64,000 bases of DNA from Unio delphinus. Its lineage: Eukaryota > Mollusca > Bivalvia > Unionida > Unionidae. The position numbers were made by a program, and so were the translations under genes. The DNA is taken from positions 6,583,001-6,647,000 of the forward strand of contig JAQISU010000114.1 of the NCBI GenBank assembly GCA_029339505.1, given 5' to 3'. The notes beneath the pieces are model-generated. The model was not told where the DNA came from. It did no database searches and saw nothing but the letters and a program-made list of their open reading frames with translations. Below are positions 41,901 through 53,524 of this stretch, one piece after another; within the stretch, counting starts at the first letter, position 1; the number at the start of each line of letters is the position of its first letter.

Positions 41901-42747
41901 GCTGCTCAATCGTTCCAAATTCAATCCTCTGGAACCACAATTTTTTACGGACGTCTTTCTTTCAAAGAACGTACGGAGTCTTCTCCTATGTTGGAATTAA
42001 TAATGCTGACCGTCTCTTGCAGAGATCTTCCTAGACTGGTTAAAATCATTTGACTCGTAGTATATATTCCCTTCAACATTAGGGATCGACCCAACCCCCT
42101 GATTTCATATTTGACCAATCGGAATAACTGCTATTCCTACAGATATTTGGAAAACTGTTTAAAAATTTGTCAAAATGCCACCTTTCATTTGTCTCAATCA
42201 TTTTTGACAACTTTACGTGATAATTTTCCCTTTTCTTCCCGTCATACTACCAATTCGTTTTTACTATAAACATAGGACCAGCGTGACCTGAGGTAAGAAA
42301 ACATTCCTTCATCCAAACTCTCCCACAACATAACAGTTAATTGTCGGCTAGACTAAGAATTAATTAATGGATTTCACTGACGAAAAATTTGGCACTTGAC
42401 ACAGGGTTATAATAAGCCAAGGTTTGTTCTCTCGTTGTCAGGTGTGTTCAGCAATGGTTAATACCCTTGCAGCATTTGTGAGTCTATATATGTGTAACAG
42501 TACTATCACTAATTGATAAATACATTTATCTGTATATATCATGTACAAAGATAGTTCTATTATCTCTTGTTTAAAATAATAATATTAATGGAATTTCATA
42601 CTTGTGAACATTCTTCCTAATCACTATGGATCATTATTTTTTATTTGATATTGCTGTAAAAAAATACAAAAAAACAAAAATACATTTGCTCTTTGGCAGT
42701 TTATGAAAACAACCTATAAAACAGGCTTGATAAAAATCATACATTTG

Positions 42748-43190
42748 CAGGTTGACCTGGTAGACATGACAAGGAAGCCGACAGGTGGTTATAAGTATAT
42801 ATGCCACCTGATGGATCACTTCATTCATTAAGTTCAACTTACTGGCACCACTGGTCCAGAAGACTCAAGCAGCGGTTATATATGTTTAGTATCATTGGAA
42901 TACCGGCCATTCTACATACAGATAATGGATCAGAGGCTGGAGCTCTTTATAGGCTCCTTCAGCAGTGGTCAGAGTCAAGATATATTTTTCATGGACGTCC
43001 CTGTCATCCTCAGACTCAAAGATTGTTGGAGCGAGGGATCGGGTACTGGAGGAGAAAATTGCGGCAATGGAGGCCACCTATCATGGCGATGGCCCAGCTC
43101 CCTGGCATCTGTGGCTTCCTCTCATACAATGTTAGTTTCTGTATAGGTTTAGTGATTCAGTTGACAGTTTGATTGCATGACATAGTCCAA
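42748..43190 (+). pseudogene. Ginger/KRBA2-like gene: integrase core exon
   Basis: Begins at a TTTGCAG acceptor and encodes the catalytic core of an rve-type integrase: VDLVDMTRKPTGGYKYI with the first Asp, ILHTDNGSEA with the second, and HPQTQRLLERGIG with the Glu. One stop and two frame shifts between about 42830 and 42905 and another later show decay, or hidden small introns. It is the continuation of the exons ending at 23519, separated by the 18.9-kb insertion. A further piece with QMTPYECVFGKKP lies at about 43530-43620. Confidence 0.6.
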
Positions 43191-43844
43191 TGTTACTGTT
43201 TAATATGTGCTGTATTTATTAATTGGTAAGTTTATACTTCACTGAATGTGGAATTCAATGCAATCAAAGTGTCACATGTTATCAAAGAGCTCATATTATG
43301 TGTACAAAGTTGATTGACCATCAACAACTTCAATAAGTAAAAATGTTATACCAAATAAAGCACATATCATATCCATTTCTTGCACTGATGAAACCAACCA
43401 AGTTAAATGTTAACAAGACACCATGCACCCGCTGTTGCCAGGTTGTACCTTTTTAAAGCTCATTTCAAAGAAAAGTTTTTGTATATCTTTCAAATGTCAA
43501 GTAAACACTTTCAGATCAACTCAACACTATAGTAAGCAGGGTGATACAGATGACACCATATGAGTGTGTATTTGGGAAAAAACCACCATCCCCACCACCA
43601 CTTGGATGGCCTATAAATGACAAATAAACCATTGTAAGTCATTATTCACAAATGTACCATTTGTTATTTATCTTGAATGCATACAGTTTACAACAGCACT
43701 TACATTGACTGACACTCTAATACAATTTCACTTTACTCATTTGTTAATATATATGTTTAGTAGTAAGGACAGATCTGCTTTGTGTTGAAATACCAATATG
43801 TATTATTAAGCATTTAATATTTTACGTTGAAAGTTTTATCCAGT

Positions 43845-44020
43845 TCATTCCTCTGGACATACGGACATCACACACAGTGTTCCAGATGTCTGCGGATGAT
43901 AACAATTGTCTGTTTAACTCCATTTCTCTGGTCCTTTGGGGTCACGCTAAGACGACAGTTTTTCTTGCCTTGCAGCTGCCATCTATGACATTGTTAACCA
44001 CGAGAAAATGGTTAATCAGG
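43845..44020 (+). pseudogene. Ginger/KRBA2-like gene: OTU protease exon
   Basis: Encodes MSADDNNCLFNSISLVLWG, the active-site start of an OTU-type cysteine protease (Asp and the nucleophilic Cys of the D-x-x-C pattern). After a frame shift near 43975 it continues with AAIYDIVNHEKMVNQ and a CAG/GTGATC donor. OTU enzymes remove ubiquitin; OTU domains have been reported attached to some Ginger-type integrases. It is in the same orientation as the integrase exon 650 bases upstream. Confidence 0.5.
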
Positions 44021-44336
44021 TGATCCTAATAACTACTCTCTGATCTCATTTTGCCATCAAAAAACTTGAAAACTATCTAATTTTATGAAATAATTGAAAA
44101 CCTTAATATGTGTATTACTAAACTTTTTATGGCTTAATAAACTCCATAATATCAAGGCAGCATTCTCATAAGGTTGACAATGCATATACCCTTTTAATTT
44201 AAAAAGATATGCTGTGTTTGTTTTTTTTTTTTGTTTTTTTCTGTTCCCTTCTAGTTATTATGAGCCTGAAATATTAATATGGAGTATCAATGAAAATAAA
44301 AAACCTTGGCCCACTATCACAAATTGCCAGGTTTAT

Positions 44337-44855
44337 CACATCCTTTATAGTATCTCTAATTGTATAAAATCCTATCATCCTGTTATCTAATAGTGTTATA
44401 ATACCTCTAATTGAATAAAATCCTATCATCCTGTTATCTAATAGCTATAGTATCTCTAATTGTATCTAATCCTATCATCCTGTTATCTAATAGTTATAGT
44501 ATCTCTAAATGTATCTAATCCTATCATCCTGTTATCTAATAGTGTTATAATACCTCTAATTGAATAAAATCCTATCATCCTGTTATCTAATAGTTATAGT
44601 ATCTCTAATTGTATCTAATCCTATCATCCTGTTATCTAATAGTGTTATAATACCTCTAATTGAATAAAATCCTATCATCCTGTTATCTAATAGTTATAGT
44701 ATCTCTAATTGTATCTAATCCTATCATCCTGTTATCTAATAGTGTTATAATACCTCTAATTGAATAAAATCCTATCATCCTGTTATCTAATAGTTATAGT
44801 ATCTCTAATTGTATCTAATCCTATCATCCTGTTATCTAATAGTGTCATATTATCT
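44337..44855. repeat. Intronic minisatellite, 48-bp units
   Basis: About ten units based on CTATCATCCTGTTATCTAAT. Two variants alternate (one with TATAGTATCTCTAATTGTATC, one with ATAATACCTCTAATTGAAT), giving a higher-order period of roughly 98 bases. It lies in an intron of the integrase-OTU gene. Confidence 0.85.
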
Positions 44856-44932
44856 CTAATTTTATCTAATTCTTTCATGTTATCTAAACTGTTATAGTAT
44901 ATATAACAGTTTAATTGGCATTATTCAGATGA

Positions 44933-46760
44933 TGGAAGGAATCATGGACTGGAATGATGCTGTGGCATGGGTCAATAGGTCCACAACAGCTAACACTTCT
45001 GACAATGCCACCATGATGCAGCAGCCACGACACCTGGTAAACTCAGCCATAGAGAAAGAACTGTTTGCAACTCTCAAAGGCACAGACTCTGGTAATTAAT
45101 ACTATTTGACTATGCAGGTGTACATACAAATCTTCATATGATTTAGGGGTAAGGAGTTTTGGGTTGTGCAAAGAAAACCATGATCACTTAAGAGGGGCGT
45201 AACAAATATACTCCGGTAACACATTCAAAAACATACCACTAGTTATTTGGCTAACTGTCTACTGTGATCAAAACATAGCTTGTTGCATTCATGGATGCAC
45301 TGTTTACAAATAGTTATTATAGAAGTTACATACCTGAAGGTGTAATGAATCTTTGAAGTTGTAAAATTATAGCAAATATTGATGACAAAATATTCAATGA
45401 ACATTACGTCCTGAATAAACCAAAAACATAATAAACATGTTTTACATTGTATTGCTTAGCCCCAAAATGATTTCTACTTACAGCCCAGGTTCAGTTCATG
45501 TCTTTGGCTGGGTTACTCAGGAAAAAGATCACCGTTAGAACCTATAATGAAGACACTTATCCCCAAGAAATATTTGGCATTGAAGAAGATATCCTGCTTA
45601 GAGTACCAGTACAGCTGCCATCTGTTGATGGGAATATTCGGTATTCATAGACCTATACAATTTCTAGGACTTTTATTAATAATACCTCTTCAGTTCCGCC
45701 ATGAATAATGGTGAAACTGCCTCCACCTACTTTTCTGTAAAATTTCTGTGCTCCATTAAAACGATGGCTATCTTCAATAACATATGAATGTATTGCTGTA
45801 TGTCATTTAACATTTTTGATGTTCATATTTGTATCATGTAGATTTTTCTTAATTCAAGCAACTGTTTCCAATTTTATGACAATATGTATACAGTAGATGG
45901 TAGTGTATGTGTGTTTCATTCCTTTTCTATTTCAGGCTCAGTCACCTGGTACCAGCCATACCATTCACACCAAAAGAAAAAGATGCAATGGACATGTGCA
46001 TATGTGAATCTTTTGGGGTATGCAATGAGTTCAGGTATAGATTTTAAAGCAGGCCATCATGATAAAGGACAAGGCTCAATCAGGACAGTAATGTGATAAT
46101 AGCTTTTACCTCTCATTGTGTGAATAATTGTATTATTCATGATGGGCAAACTGGGTTTCAAAGTAGTTTCATGACTTTCACTCAATAAATTTTTTAAACA
46201 AGAATGAACTGAAGTGAATGATACAATTGTTGTTTTTTTGCTTCCAGGTTACAGCCATACACAAGTTCATAGAGGAATTGCTTCTAAAACCAAAGAACAC
46301 AAAAATAATTGACTTAGTTCTCATCCCTGAGGTAATATTTTTAGAAGACAAAAAGCAAGCAATTATATTTATTATTTTGCCTAGACCTACGAAGAATGAA
46401 ACACCACAAGTGGAACCACTTTGATTGTGCATGTTGTTAGCTTGTGAAGAATTCTGAAAGGTGACATGAAATACTGAAAATATTCCTGAAAATACTGAAA
46501 AGCATCATAAAGGTGTTCGCAGCTCTGCATCATATTGTATTTGGGGTGGGTGTGAAATAGCTCACTGTACCTTTTAGCAGTTATATACATATATTCAAAA
46601 TAAAGTACTTTGATACCTTTGATTAAATTCTCTGGTTTGATAAAATATTTTAATCAACTTTTGTTTAATATTTTTTCATATACTTCAAGGTACTGATACA
46701 CCTAATGGCATCGGCTGAAAGAATCTCCTACCTTAAGGCTGAAGTCATCCAAGACAGTTG
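44933..46760 (+). pseudogene. Ginger/KRBA2-like gene: 3' exons
   Basis: Several exon-like pieces with matching splice sites: 44933-45091 (MMEGIMDWNDAVAWVNRST, donor CTG/GTAATT); 45483-45643 (VQFMSLAGLLRKKITVRTY, then VQLPSVDGNIR, donor CGG/GTATTC), which fits the second half of an OTU fold; about 45936-46030 (LVPAIPF region); 46241-46331 (AIHKFIEELLLKPKNTKIID, donor GAG/GTAATA); and about 46690-46760. The phases are mostly compatible, so the gene may have been functional recently. The limits are approximate. Confidence 0.45.
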
Positions 46761-46769
46761 TGAACAGAA

Positions 46770-47360
46770 AATTTGTTCTTGATATGTGTATATCTTGCTA
46801 GTTTTTTTTTTAAAGTGTATACAGCTATAAATAATAACATAAATAAAAGAATTAAAATAATAAACTAGTTGTAGTTTGAGAAAATGAATTCTACCTATTT
46901 CGCAGACAATGATCCCCCAGTACCTTGCACATAATACAACTAAATCAATAAAATGTAACCATCCATATATAAAATGGGAACCCCAATAATTAGTAATAAA
47001 CTCCTCATAATGCTTCTCTTTCTTTCCTTCCATTCTTATTTCTATTTTCTTGCTTCTCTCTTTCTTTTCTTTATAAAATTTAGAAGAACACAGGGAACAT
47101 GCGTACGGAAGAAGTATGAGGCACAGACGTTTCAGGACTAAGTCACATGCCTGTAAAAGAGTCTCAGAAAACCCCATACGCAGGATATGGACAAACAGAA
47201 CAAATACATGAGAAGAGTTAACCCTACGTCAAGGATTACTCATCATAACATGTAGGAAAATTAACATATTTTTTACTGATTTGATTTTAGTAATTTCTGA
47301 TAATTTTTATGATTTAAAAGTATCTTATACACCAGATATAGCCCAACTCATAGCATACTG
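46770..47360. other. No gene seen
   Basis: AT-rich non-coding DNA after the last exon-like piece. No motif stands out. Confidence 0.35.
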
Positions 47361-47364
47361 TCTA

Positions 47365-48230
47365 TCCATCCATGCTGGCATGATGCAACAACTTAGAATA
47401 AACACCCTAGGCTGTGAAATATTACCCTATGGGGCAACAGTAACAGTCTCTTGAGATGTTTAATTCCAAATGTTAATTGTGTGGTACATCTCCACTCGAA
47501 ACATTTCCTATCTTTATATCAATCTTTCCAGGACTAAATTCCAAAATGTTGCATATAAGCATCATGCAACAACTTGGAATAACCCCAATAAGTTGATTGG
47601 GACAACAATAACAAGATCCTAGACCTTAAATACATTCCAAATATTCTATTTCTGCAAACAACTCCCTTGAAGACTTTTCCTACATTTACAATAATATTTC
47701 AAAAGGATTAATTTTTTAAATGTGGCATGTATGCATCACACAACATTTACTGAAAGTCACCCCCATAACTGCAAAATACAAGTCAAAATTGGGTCCATAG
47801 TAATATATAATTTGGACATTTAATATCTCCCTATTATTAATGTTATGCAACATCTCTCCTCTAGGTTTCTCCTACCTTGAAAATAGTCTTTTAAAAACTA
47901 AAATTTGAAGAAAAACACAATGTATGCTGGCATGATGCAACAACTTAATAGAATAAACACCCTAGGCTGTGAAATATTACCATATAGGGCAACTGTAACA
48001 GTCTCTTTAGATGTTTAATATGTTCCAAATGCTAACTTTGTAGTACATCTCCATCTGAGACATTTGCTACCTTTAAATCCATCTTTCCAAGACAAAATTC
48101 CAAAATATTGCATGCAAGCATCATGCAACAACTTGGAATATCTCAAATAAGTGCAGTGGGACAGTAGTAGTAGTCCCTTGAGAAGTTTAATATGTTCCAA
48201 GAACTTACATAGATTTACAAAAGTATTTAA
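47365..48230. repeat. Tandem duplication of an about 560-bp unit
   Basis: GGCATGATGCAACAACTTAG and the following 270 bases (including ACACCCTAGGCTGTGAAATA) occur at about 47373 and again at about 47930. Within each unit CATCATGCAACAACTTGGAA repeats about 185 bases on, so there is also a shorter internal repeat. Similar AACTTGGAA/TTCCAAGTTG bits continue at 48533-48680. Non-coding. Confidence 0.7.
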
Positions 48231-48639
48231 AATGATTTTTAAAAAAAAATAGCTTAAGTCAGAAAGAAACAAACAATACAAAATGCATCTAGGTTTAAAC
48301 ATATTATTATTTTATTAAATATTTTTACAAACATATTTCAAGCACAAATCTTTTTTTTCGAAACATTTAAATACAAACAGTTTGTGAAACATATTTCAGG
48401 TAAAGTTATCTAAAAAGTGCCATGAAAACAAGAATCAGATTAAATTAATATAAAGATATAAAAAAATATATAAATCTTTGAAAACTAATAGTGCTTAGAA
48501 TTTGCAAAAGTAAAGACGTCGATTTATGTGTATTCCAAGTTGTTGCACACAATTTCTCGAGAAATGGCTATTCCAAGTTGGAGCCAACGGCCATGTAATT
48601 TCTTGAAATAGAGCGCAACAATTAGAAATTCCAAATTGT

Positions 48640-49640
48640 TGCGTGCAATTTCTTGAGAAATGGCATACTCTAAGTTGGAACCCAATATGTCCCTGTTTGT
48701 TTTGTCTCCACTTGGATTGTTGTTTCTTTTGCTTTTTGTTTTCTTCTCTGTTCTTGCATTTGTTATCTTTGGTGGTAGTTCTTTTTTTGGGTGATTGTTT
48801 TGGTACTTATTGGTTCAATTGGCTGTTGTTGTTCTGGTTGTTGTTGTTTTATCTGCCGTCATGGTTTTCTTGTTGTTGCTGTTTGAACTTTTGCACTTGC
48901 GGATTATTTTAAGAGCATTTTTAAAGTGTATATGGCCAGTTTCCCCACATCTGGTGCATTTTCTATTATAGATACAGCCTTTATATCAGGTCTTTTAATT
49001 TCTCCTCTATTTCAAGTATTCTTGTCCCATTCATTATTGTTGTCAAGTTGATTGTTGGCATTCTGTAGGATATTGGTTTGATCTTAAATTTCTGCTCAAA
49101 ATGTTCTACTACAGCATCTATAAGTATTTACAGTGGGATGTCAGTTACAGTTTGTATTTGCAATTCTCCTGTTTTCTTCTTGATTTTTCTTTGCATTGGA
49201 GTGGGTTCTTTTACTGTAACCGTGACCATGGCTATCTGTATATCTTCAAATGGTATTAATGGTTGATTTCCCTTTGGTCTAATTATATAGCCCACCAGGT
49301 TAATTGAATACAGGTTCCTGGTATATTGTGGGGTTAGAGTTTTCAAAACCACCAGCACTTCCGCTGTAGTGGGAAAATTTTCTCTTTGTATCTTGGTCAT
49401 ATCTAATTCTTGTGCTTCTTTCTTCTACTGATACTTTAAAAAAACTACCCTCCTCCATCTCTGTCCATGGTAACTTGAATTGTTTTCTCAGATTTCTTTC
49501 TTCTTTATGCAAGCATGTCATCCGGCTACCACTATTTCTTGCTTTTAGAGAAAACAGTTCACTCAATGCAAATTTTTGTCTTACTCATTTCAACTCTAGT
49601 ATTTGGTATTTCCACGCTATTTCTTTCTCTTCTTAGTTAT
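48640..49640 (-). pseudogene. Zinc-knuckle ORF1/gag-like relic
   Basis: Minus-strand frames (49566-49300, then 49400-49128 and on to about 48640, with frameshifts) join into one protein-like stretch: a Lys/Arg-rich N-terminal part, a middle with TLTPQYTRNLYSINLVGYII and a near CCHC knuckle (CTRCGETGH, last Cys lost), ending in a Lys/Thr/Gln-rich tail. This matches the layout of ORF1 proteins of LINEs or of gag-like proteins, which bind the element RNA. No reverse transcriptase follows. Family uncertain. Confidence 0.45.
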
Positions 49641-49849
49641 ATTCTTTTTAGTATTATTTTCTTTTTTGAATTATGATTCCATTAGTTGTTGTTTTCGGTA
49701 CTCTGTATTTGTAGTCTCCACTAAGTTACATCAATTTCAAGTCTGTTTTGTGCACACCATTGTGATTATATCGCTGTTTGGCAATGAATTTAAAATCCAG
49801 TGCACTGCTTCTAATTTTTATGTAGTCAAACAATGATCTAAACCTTCAC

Positions 49850-50130
49850 AATACAAACCTGCTACAAATTCAGCTTAGTAATACATTATGGTAGGAAACT
49901 ATCTGTTGGGTCTCAGTTATTATTTGTATTTTTACAAAATACAAACCTGCTACAAATTCAACTTAGTAATACATTATGGTAGGAAACTATCTATTGGGTC
50001 TCAGTTATTATTTGTATTTTTACAAAATACAAACCTGCTACAAATTCAACTTAGTAATACATTATGGTAGGAAACCATCTGTTGCATCTCAGTTATAATT
50101 TGTTTTGTTACACAATACAAACCTGCTATG
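49850..50130. repeat. Tandem repeat of about 87-bp units
   Basis: Three to four copies of a unit starting AATACAAACCTGCTACAAATT and containing TAATACATTATGGTAGGAAA (about 49850, 49937, 50025 and 50113, the last partial). Confidence 0.85.
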
Positions 50131-51485
50131 AATTGAACATCTCCCTTTCATACTTAAAAAATGAATAGCTCTGATCATGTTTAAACCAACTTGGCACCCA
50201 ATACCTTACATACATAAGGCAGTAAGTAATGTACACAACACATTCTGCAAAATAATGCAACAAAATATATACACACAAAATTCAGTTATCAAGAAACAGA
50301 ACGGACACATCAAACATGCTGCTGACAAATGTAATCTGTTTAAAATATTTAAATGGCTTTTGATAAAAATATTCTTTGTTAGAGAAAGGAGATGCACCAT
50401 TGATTTTTTGAATTTCATGGATTTTCTCATAAAGATGTTAGCTAGTAGGTGAAAACGTAGTAGATTGAGCATAACGTTCATAATTCATGACTTCATTATC
50501 ATGCATTGTACAAAGTACTCACTTTTTGTAAAAAAAATCTACCAGACAACCAAAGATACAAAACTCAGATGCAAATGGCCAGTGTTTTGATATCTACTGC
50601 TTGTGCAACAAATTCCAGAAAGTACACTTCGGTTATATCAAGTGATGGGGATATCTGAGATATATGAGGTACTGAAAGCTTATATCCTCTGCTAATACAA
50701 ATCTTCCTTGCCAATGTAATGGTGAAAAATTCTGTTGAGATAATTTTGCATTACATTCTGTCAGGGTTAATGTGAACTTAACTATTAATTTTGATTTGTA
50801 GGTTAGACCTGTCATAAATTGATGACTGTTGGGGGATGGAATCTACTCTGATTGCATTTTAATTAGGATTAACTTGGTTAACAGTTAGGTACTGATAGAG
50901 TGCAATGTTAACACGAGATCCATAGTGGTAAATATCAAGAGTTGAGACATGCCAGGAACAATTTTAGGAAGTTATAGGCCTTTTGAAACAGATGTCATAA
51001 AATTATCTTTTCCAGATTAGCTATTAATAAAAGCAGTTTAGAGAGGATTATTTTAACTTTAATCAGAGTGATATACCTTTTATCAGTTAAAGAAGTAGTC
51101 CTGATTGGCTAAGCCAAAGGAGGGGGGGGGGGGCCCAGATGGAATCAGACTGATAATCTCCATCACAATATTAAGTTTTTCTGTCAAGTGGGAAAGTCGG
51201 AGGGACACTGATTAAAACTAATAAGTAATTTTCCCTTTGAGTTCCAAAGTTAATTGCTTACATGCATTTTGTACAAAATGTTATACAGCTCATGTAATAT
51301 ATGAATGAGTTTGGAGTTAGTTGTTATGAATTAATAAATAGGATGTATTATAAAGATTTTATTTTATACATTATACAAGGTCTGGAAATCTGTGTCAATG
51401 AATCAATGATTATCAATGTAATGATGTTAGGCCATTGTTATATATGTTTATAAATATACAGGAATAATCTCTTGTAATGATCTGA
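50131..51485. other. No gene seen
   Basis: Non-coding stretch; short ORFs on both strands overlap each other and look random. A G-run of about 12 lies at 51123-51134. Confidence 0.35.
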
Positions 51486-51628
51486 CAATAATATATAATT
51501 GCAATCGAAGTAGCTAGTAAAGGAAAGTAATGTTTTGATTGGTCAGAATGTTACCACGTGATCAAAATGAATTACGTTCATTTCGGTATGAACTGTTAGG
51601 AGAAATACTTTTCTAAAACTACCCACGT

Positions 51629-51638
51629 CTATAAATAG
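51629..51638 (+). promoter_or_regulatory. TATA box of Crypton-like unit, copy 3
   Basis: CTATAAATAG in the third copy of the conserved promoter block; the ATG follows at 51792. Confidence 0.6.
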
Positions 51639-51791
51639 AGTCACGTGTACAGCAGAAGATAAACTCTGCTAGTGAAGGCAGACACGAAGTAAACATTAAA
51701 GGAACGAAAAGAACCATTTTTACAATTTTTTAAACAATAATTGAATAAATTTAGTTTGAAAGATTAAAGCAAAATATATTTCTCATCTTTT

Positions 51792-52043
51792 ATGAATAAA
51801 ATCATGCATTGTTTAAAGAAATTTGTGAAGAAAAGTATGGATAAAAAGTGTTTAAAGTGCGCTAGGTCAAGGTCACCGGTATTGTGGCTATCCAACTTTG
51901 AAACTAAAATGTCAGAATTTGGAGATTTTTCGATAACTTTGCCTTATAAAATAGATTTCACGCATGATGATATTGAAAATTTTGATCCATCGATATTTGA
52001 TGAGCCTTTCTATAACCAAACTTCATACACCTACATGTATTAG
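51792..52043 (+). CDS. Crypton/ZMYM-like leader, copy 3 (truncated)
   Basis: 83-codon frame with the same basic leader (CARSRSPVLWLSN) and FSITLPYKIDFTHDDIENFD segment as copies 1 and 2. It then diverges after DPSIFDEP and stops within about 12 codons. The KNTKWGYNTF part is absent, so at most a short leader peptide would be made. Downstream, 52225-52470 again matches the 3' part of copy 1, so copy 3 looks internally deleted. Confidence 0.45.
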   Translation: MNKIMHCLKKFVKKSMDKKCLKCARSRSPVLWLSNFETKMSEFGDFSITLPYKIDFTHDDIENFDPSIFDEPFYNQTSYTYMY

Positions 52044-52277
52044 TACAGCCTGTTTATAACACGAAAATAGGTTTTGAAGCACGAAATCAGATTACTCACT
52101 TGTCATAACAGTGTTGAATATGCCAAGTCACATTAGGTCAGTCTAAAATAAGCACATATCCTTATAGCCATGACATCGTGATTTTAAATATTGAGCTTCA
52201 ACTTTAAATACACGTGTTCATTATACTAAAATATTCAAAATGTTAAATTTCCTTCCGTGGGTTCCATTGGATGACGG

Positions 52278-52286
52278 ACTTACAAG
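52278..52286. other. Empty target site of the foldback element
   Basis: ACTTACAAG occurs once here, with flanks matching both sides of the 12806-14299 insertion (CCATTGGATGAC before, CAGGACAATC after). Confidence 0.85.
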
Positions 52287-52479
52287 CAGGACAATCCCAA
52301 GAGCTATAAATAGCTACGTAACAGAAACCCGAGAAAAGTATTACTACGCACAATTATGATTATTTTTTTTTATGATGAAAAAATAAAATAACATAACAAT
52401 ACATTGCAATTTCAATTATAAGAGTTTAACGTTGTTTTTTCTGCGTTCATCGTGGTATAAAGTGTCAGTTTATGCCATT

Positions 52480-53520
52480 AAAATGAGTTTTCAAAGGACT
52501 ATATTGAATAAGGGCCATTTTCTGCCCCCCTCTCCAAATGTCCTTATATTATTTTGTATTTTTGTACCAAACTTGTATTTCAAGTTTAAATGGTACCAAA
52601 CATTATTTGACTAGGTTAATTGCCCAGTGGGAATTTTTAAACAAATTAATTTTACAAACTAAAGGTGAATGAATTTGAAATAAAATTTGAACATAAATAT
52701 GCAAAAAAAGTAAATAAAAACATTTGGTATGCCAACGCGTGTTATGGACTCATGACCTCTTGTTTGATTGCTGGGACTCTAAAAACATCTTTTCACTAAA
52801 ACGCAGTCTGAACTCGTTTTAAAAGAATTTAATTTCATATTTATTGCTGTTAGAAAACAATTCATATGAATGTGACAGTTGAGAACAATTGTGGCTCAAA
52901 TTATTTCAAAAACTGCATTCTTTTGTTTTACACCCCTCCAGTCTCCAATTTCGACCGTTAATGTCATATGTGCCCTTTAAATTGTTGTTTGCTAAATGAT
53001 CTCATTTTCTTACAAACTTTCAAGCAAACCATACAAATGACATAAAAAATAAAATAAATAAATAAAAATAAAAATTATTTTTATTGTCATACTAAATATT
53101 GGTAATATTCAAGAGATATCACTAAATGATAAGATCAAACCATATTTTAAGAGACTATGTGCTCTTGCTTAATCACATATAGTTGCATGATGTCAGCAAA
53201 AGCCAATTCACTGACCAGTTACTAGGCTCTGTGTTATTGTTATTCATGAGGTTAATAAGTTTGCAACAAGGGGTCAATATTTAAAATTAAATCATATACA
53301 TATATGCCTATATACCAGGTGCAGTATTTTCTATTGCCCAGGAGACCAGGTCAACCAAACATTAATGCTGATGGACCCATTTTCTTAATGTAAAACCCCA
53401 GCTGGACAACATAATAAAATAAAGATGATATTTACAAGATTTACAATGAAACATATTATCATTACATAGGTCTCAATGGACTTGCAACAGTTTGTCTTAA
53501 TTACTTCTGTATAATATGTT
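52480..53520. other. No gene seen
   Basis: AT-rich non-coding DNA with simple A/T tracts near 53040-53085. Confidence 0.35.
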
Positions 53521-53524
53521 TTAT

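Larger units (their letters stand above)
26495..41912. mobile_element. Complete Maverick/Polinton copy B (about 15.4 kb)
   Basis: Bounded by inverted repeats of about 320 bases (26503-26823 and about 41577-41900) with outer ends AGCAGAGAG. A likely 6-bp target duplication is CAATCA (26495-26500) and CAATCG (41907-41912), one mismatch, if the terminal AGC units differ in number. Removing the element restores continuity of the flanking Y module. Gene order: ATPase, zinc ribbon, PLA2-like, integrase, polymerase-helicase, zinc finger, HNH, small ORF, minisatellite, virion genes. At least seven in-frame stops and several frameshifts show that it is a dead endogenous copy. Confidence 0.85.
23516..42406. 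mobile_element. 18.9-kb composite TG...CA insertion of inverted modules, host of Maverick B
   Basis: Begins TGTAACGGGG at 23521 and ends CTTGACA at 42401, flanked by CAGGG on both sides (23516-23520 and 42402-42406), the 5-bp duplication and TG/CA ends expected of LTR-type integration. It contains four modules of about 0.87 kb arranged X (23521-24388), Y (24389-25258), X inverted (25259-26138) and Y inverted (26139-26494 plus 41913-42401), the last cut by Maverick B. X starts TGTAA and Y starts TGTCAAG. No gag or pol genes were seen, so it may be a cluster of solo LTRs or a non-autonomous element that rearranged. The small ORFs inside are not convincing genes. Confidence 0.6.

Noticed and set aside
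46728..47177. 149-codon minus-strand ORF
   Set aside because: Aromatic- and Lys-rich chance frame overlapping the last exon-like piece of the integrase-OTU gene; no motif.
48643..48912. Plus-strand Leu/Phe/Cys-rich ORF resembling a membrane protein
   Set aside because: It is the complement of the Lys/Thr/Gln-rich tail of the minus-strand zinc-knuckle relic.
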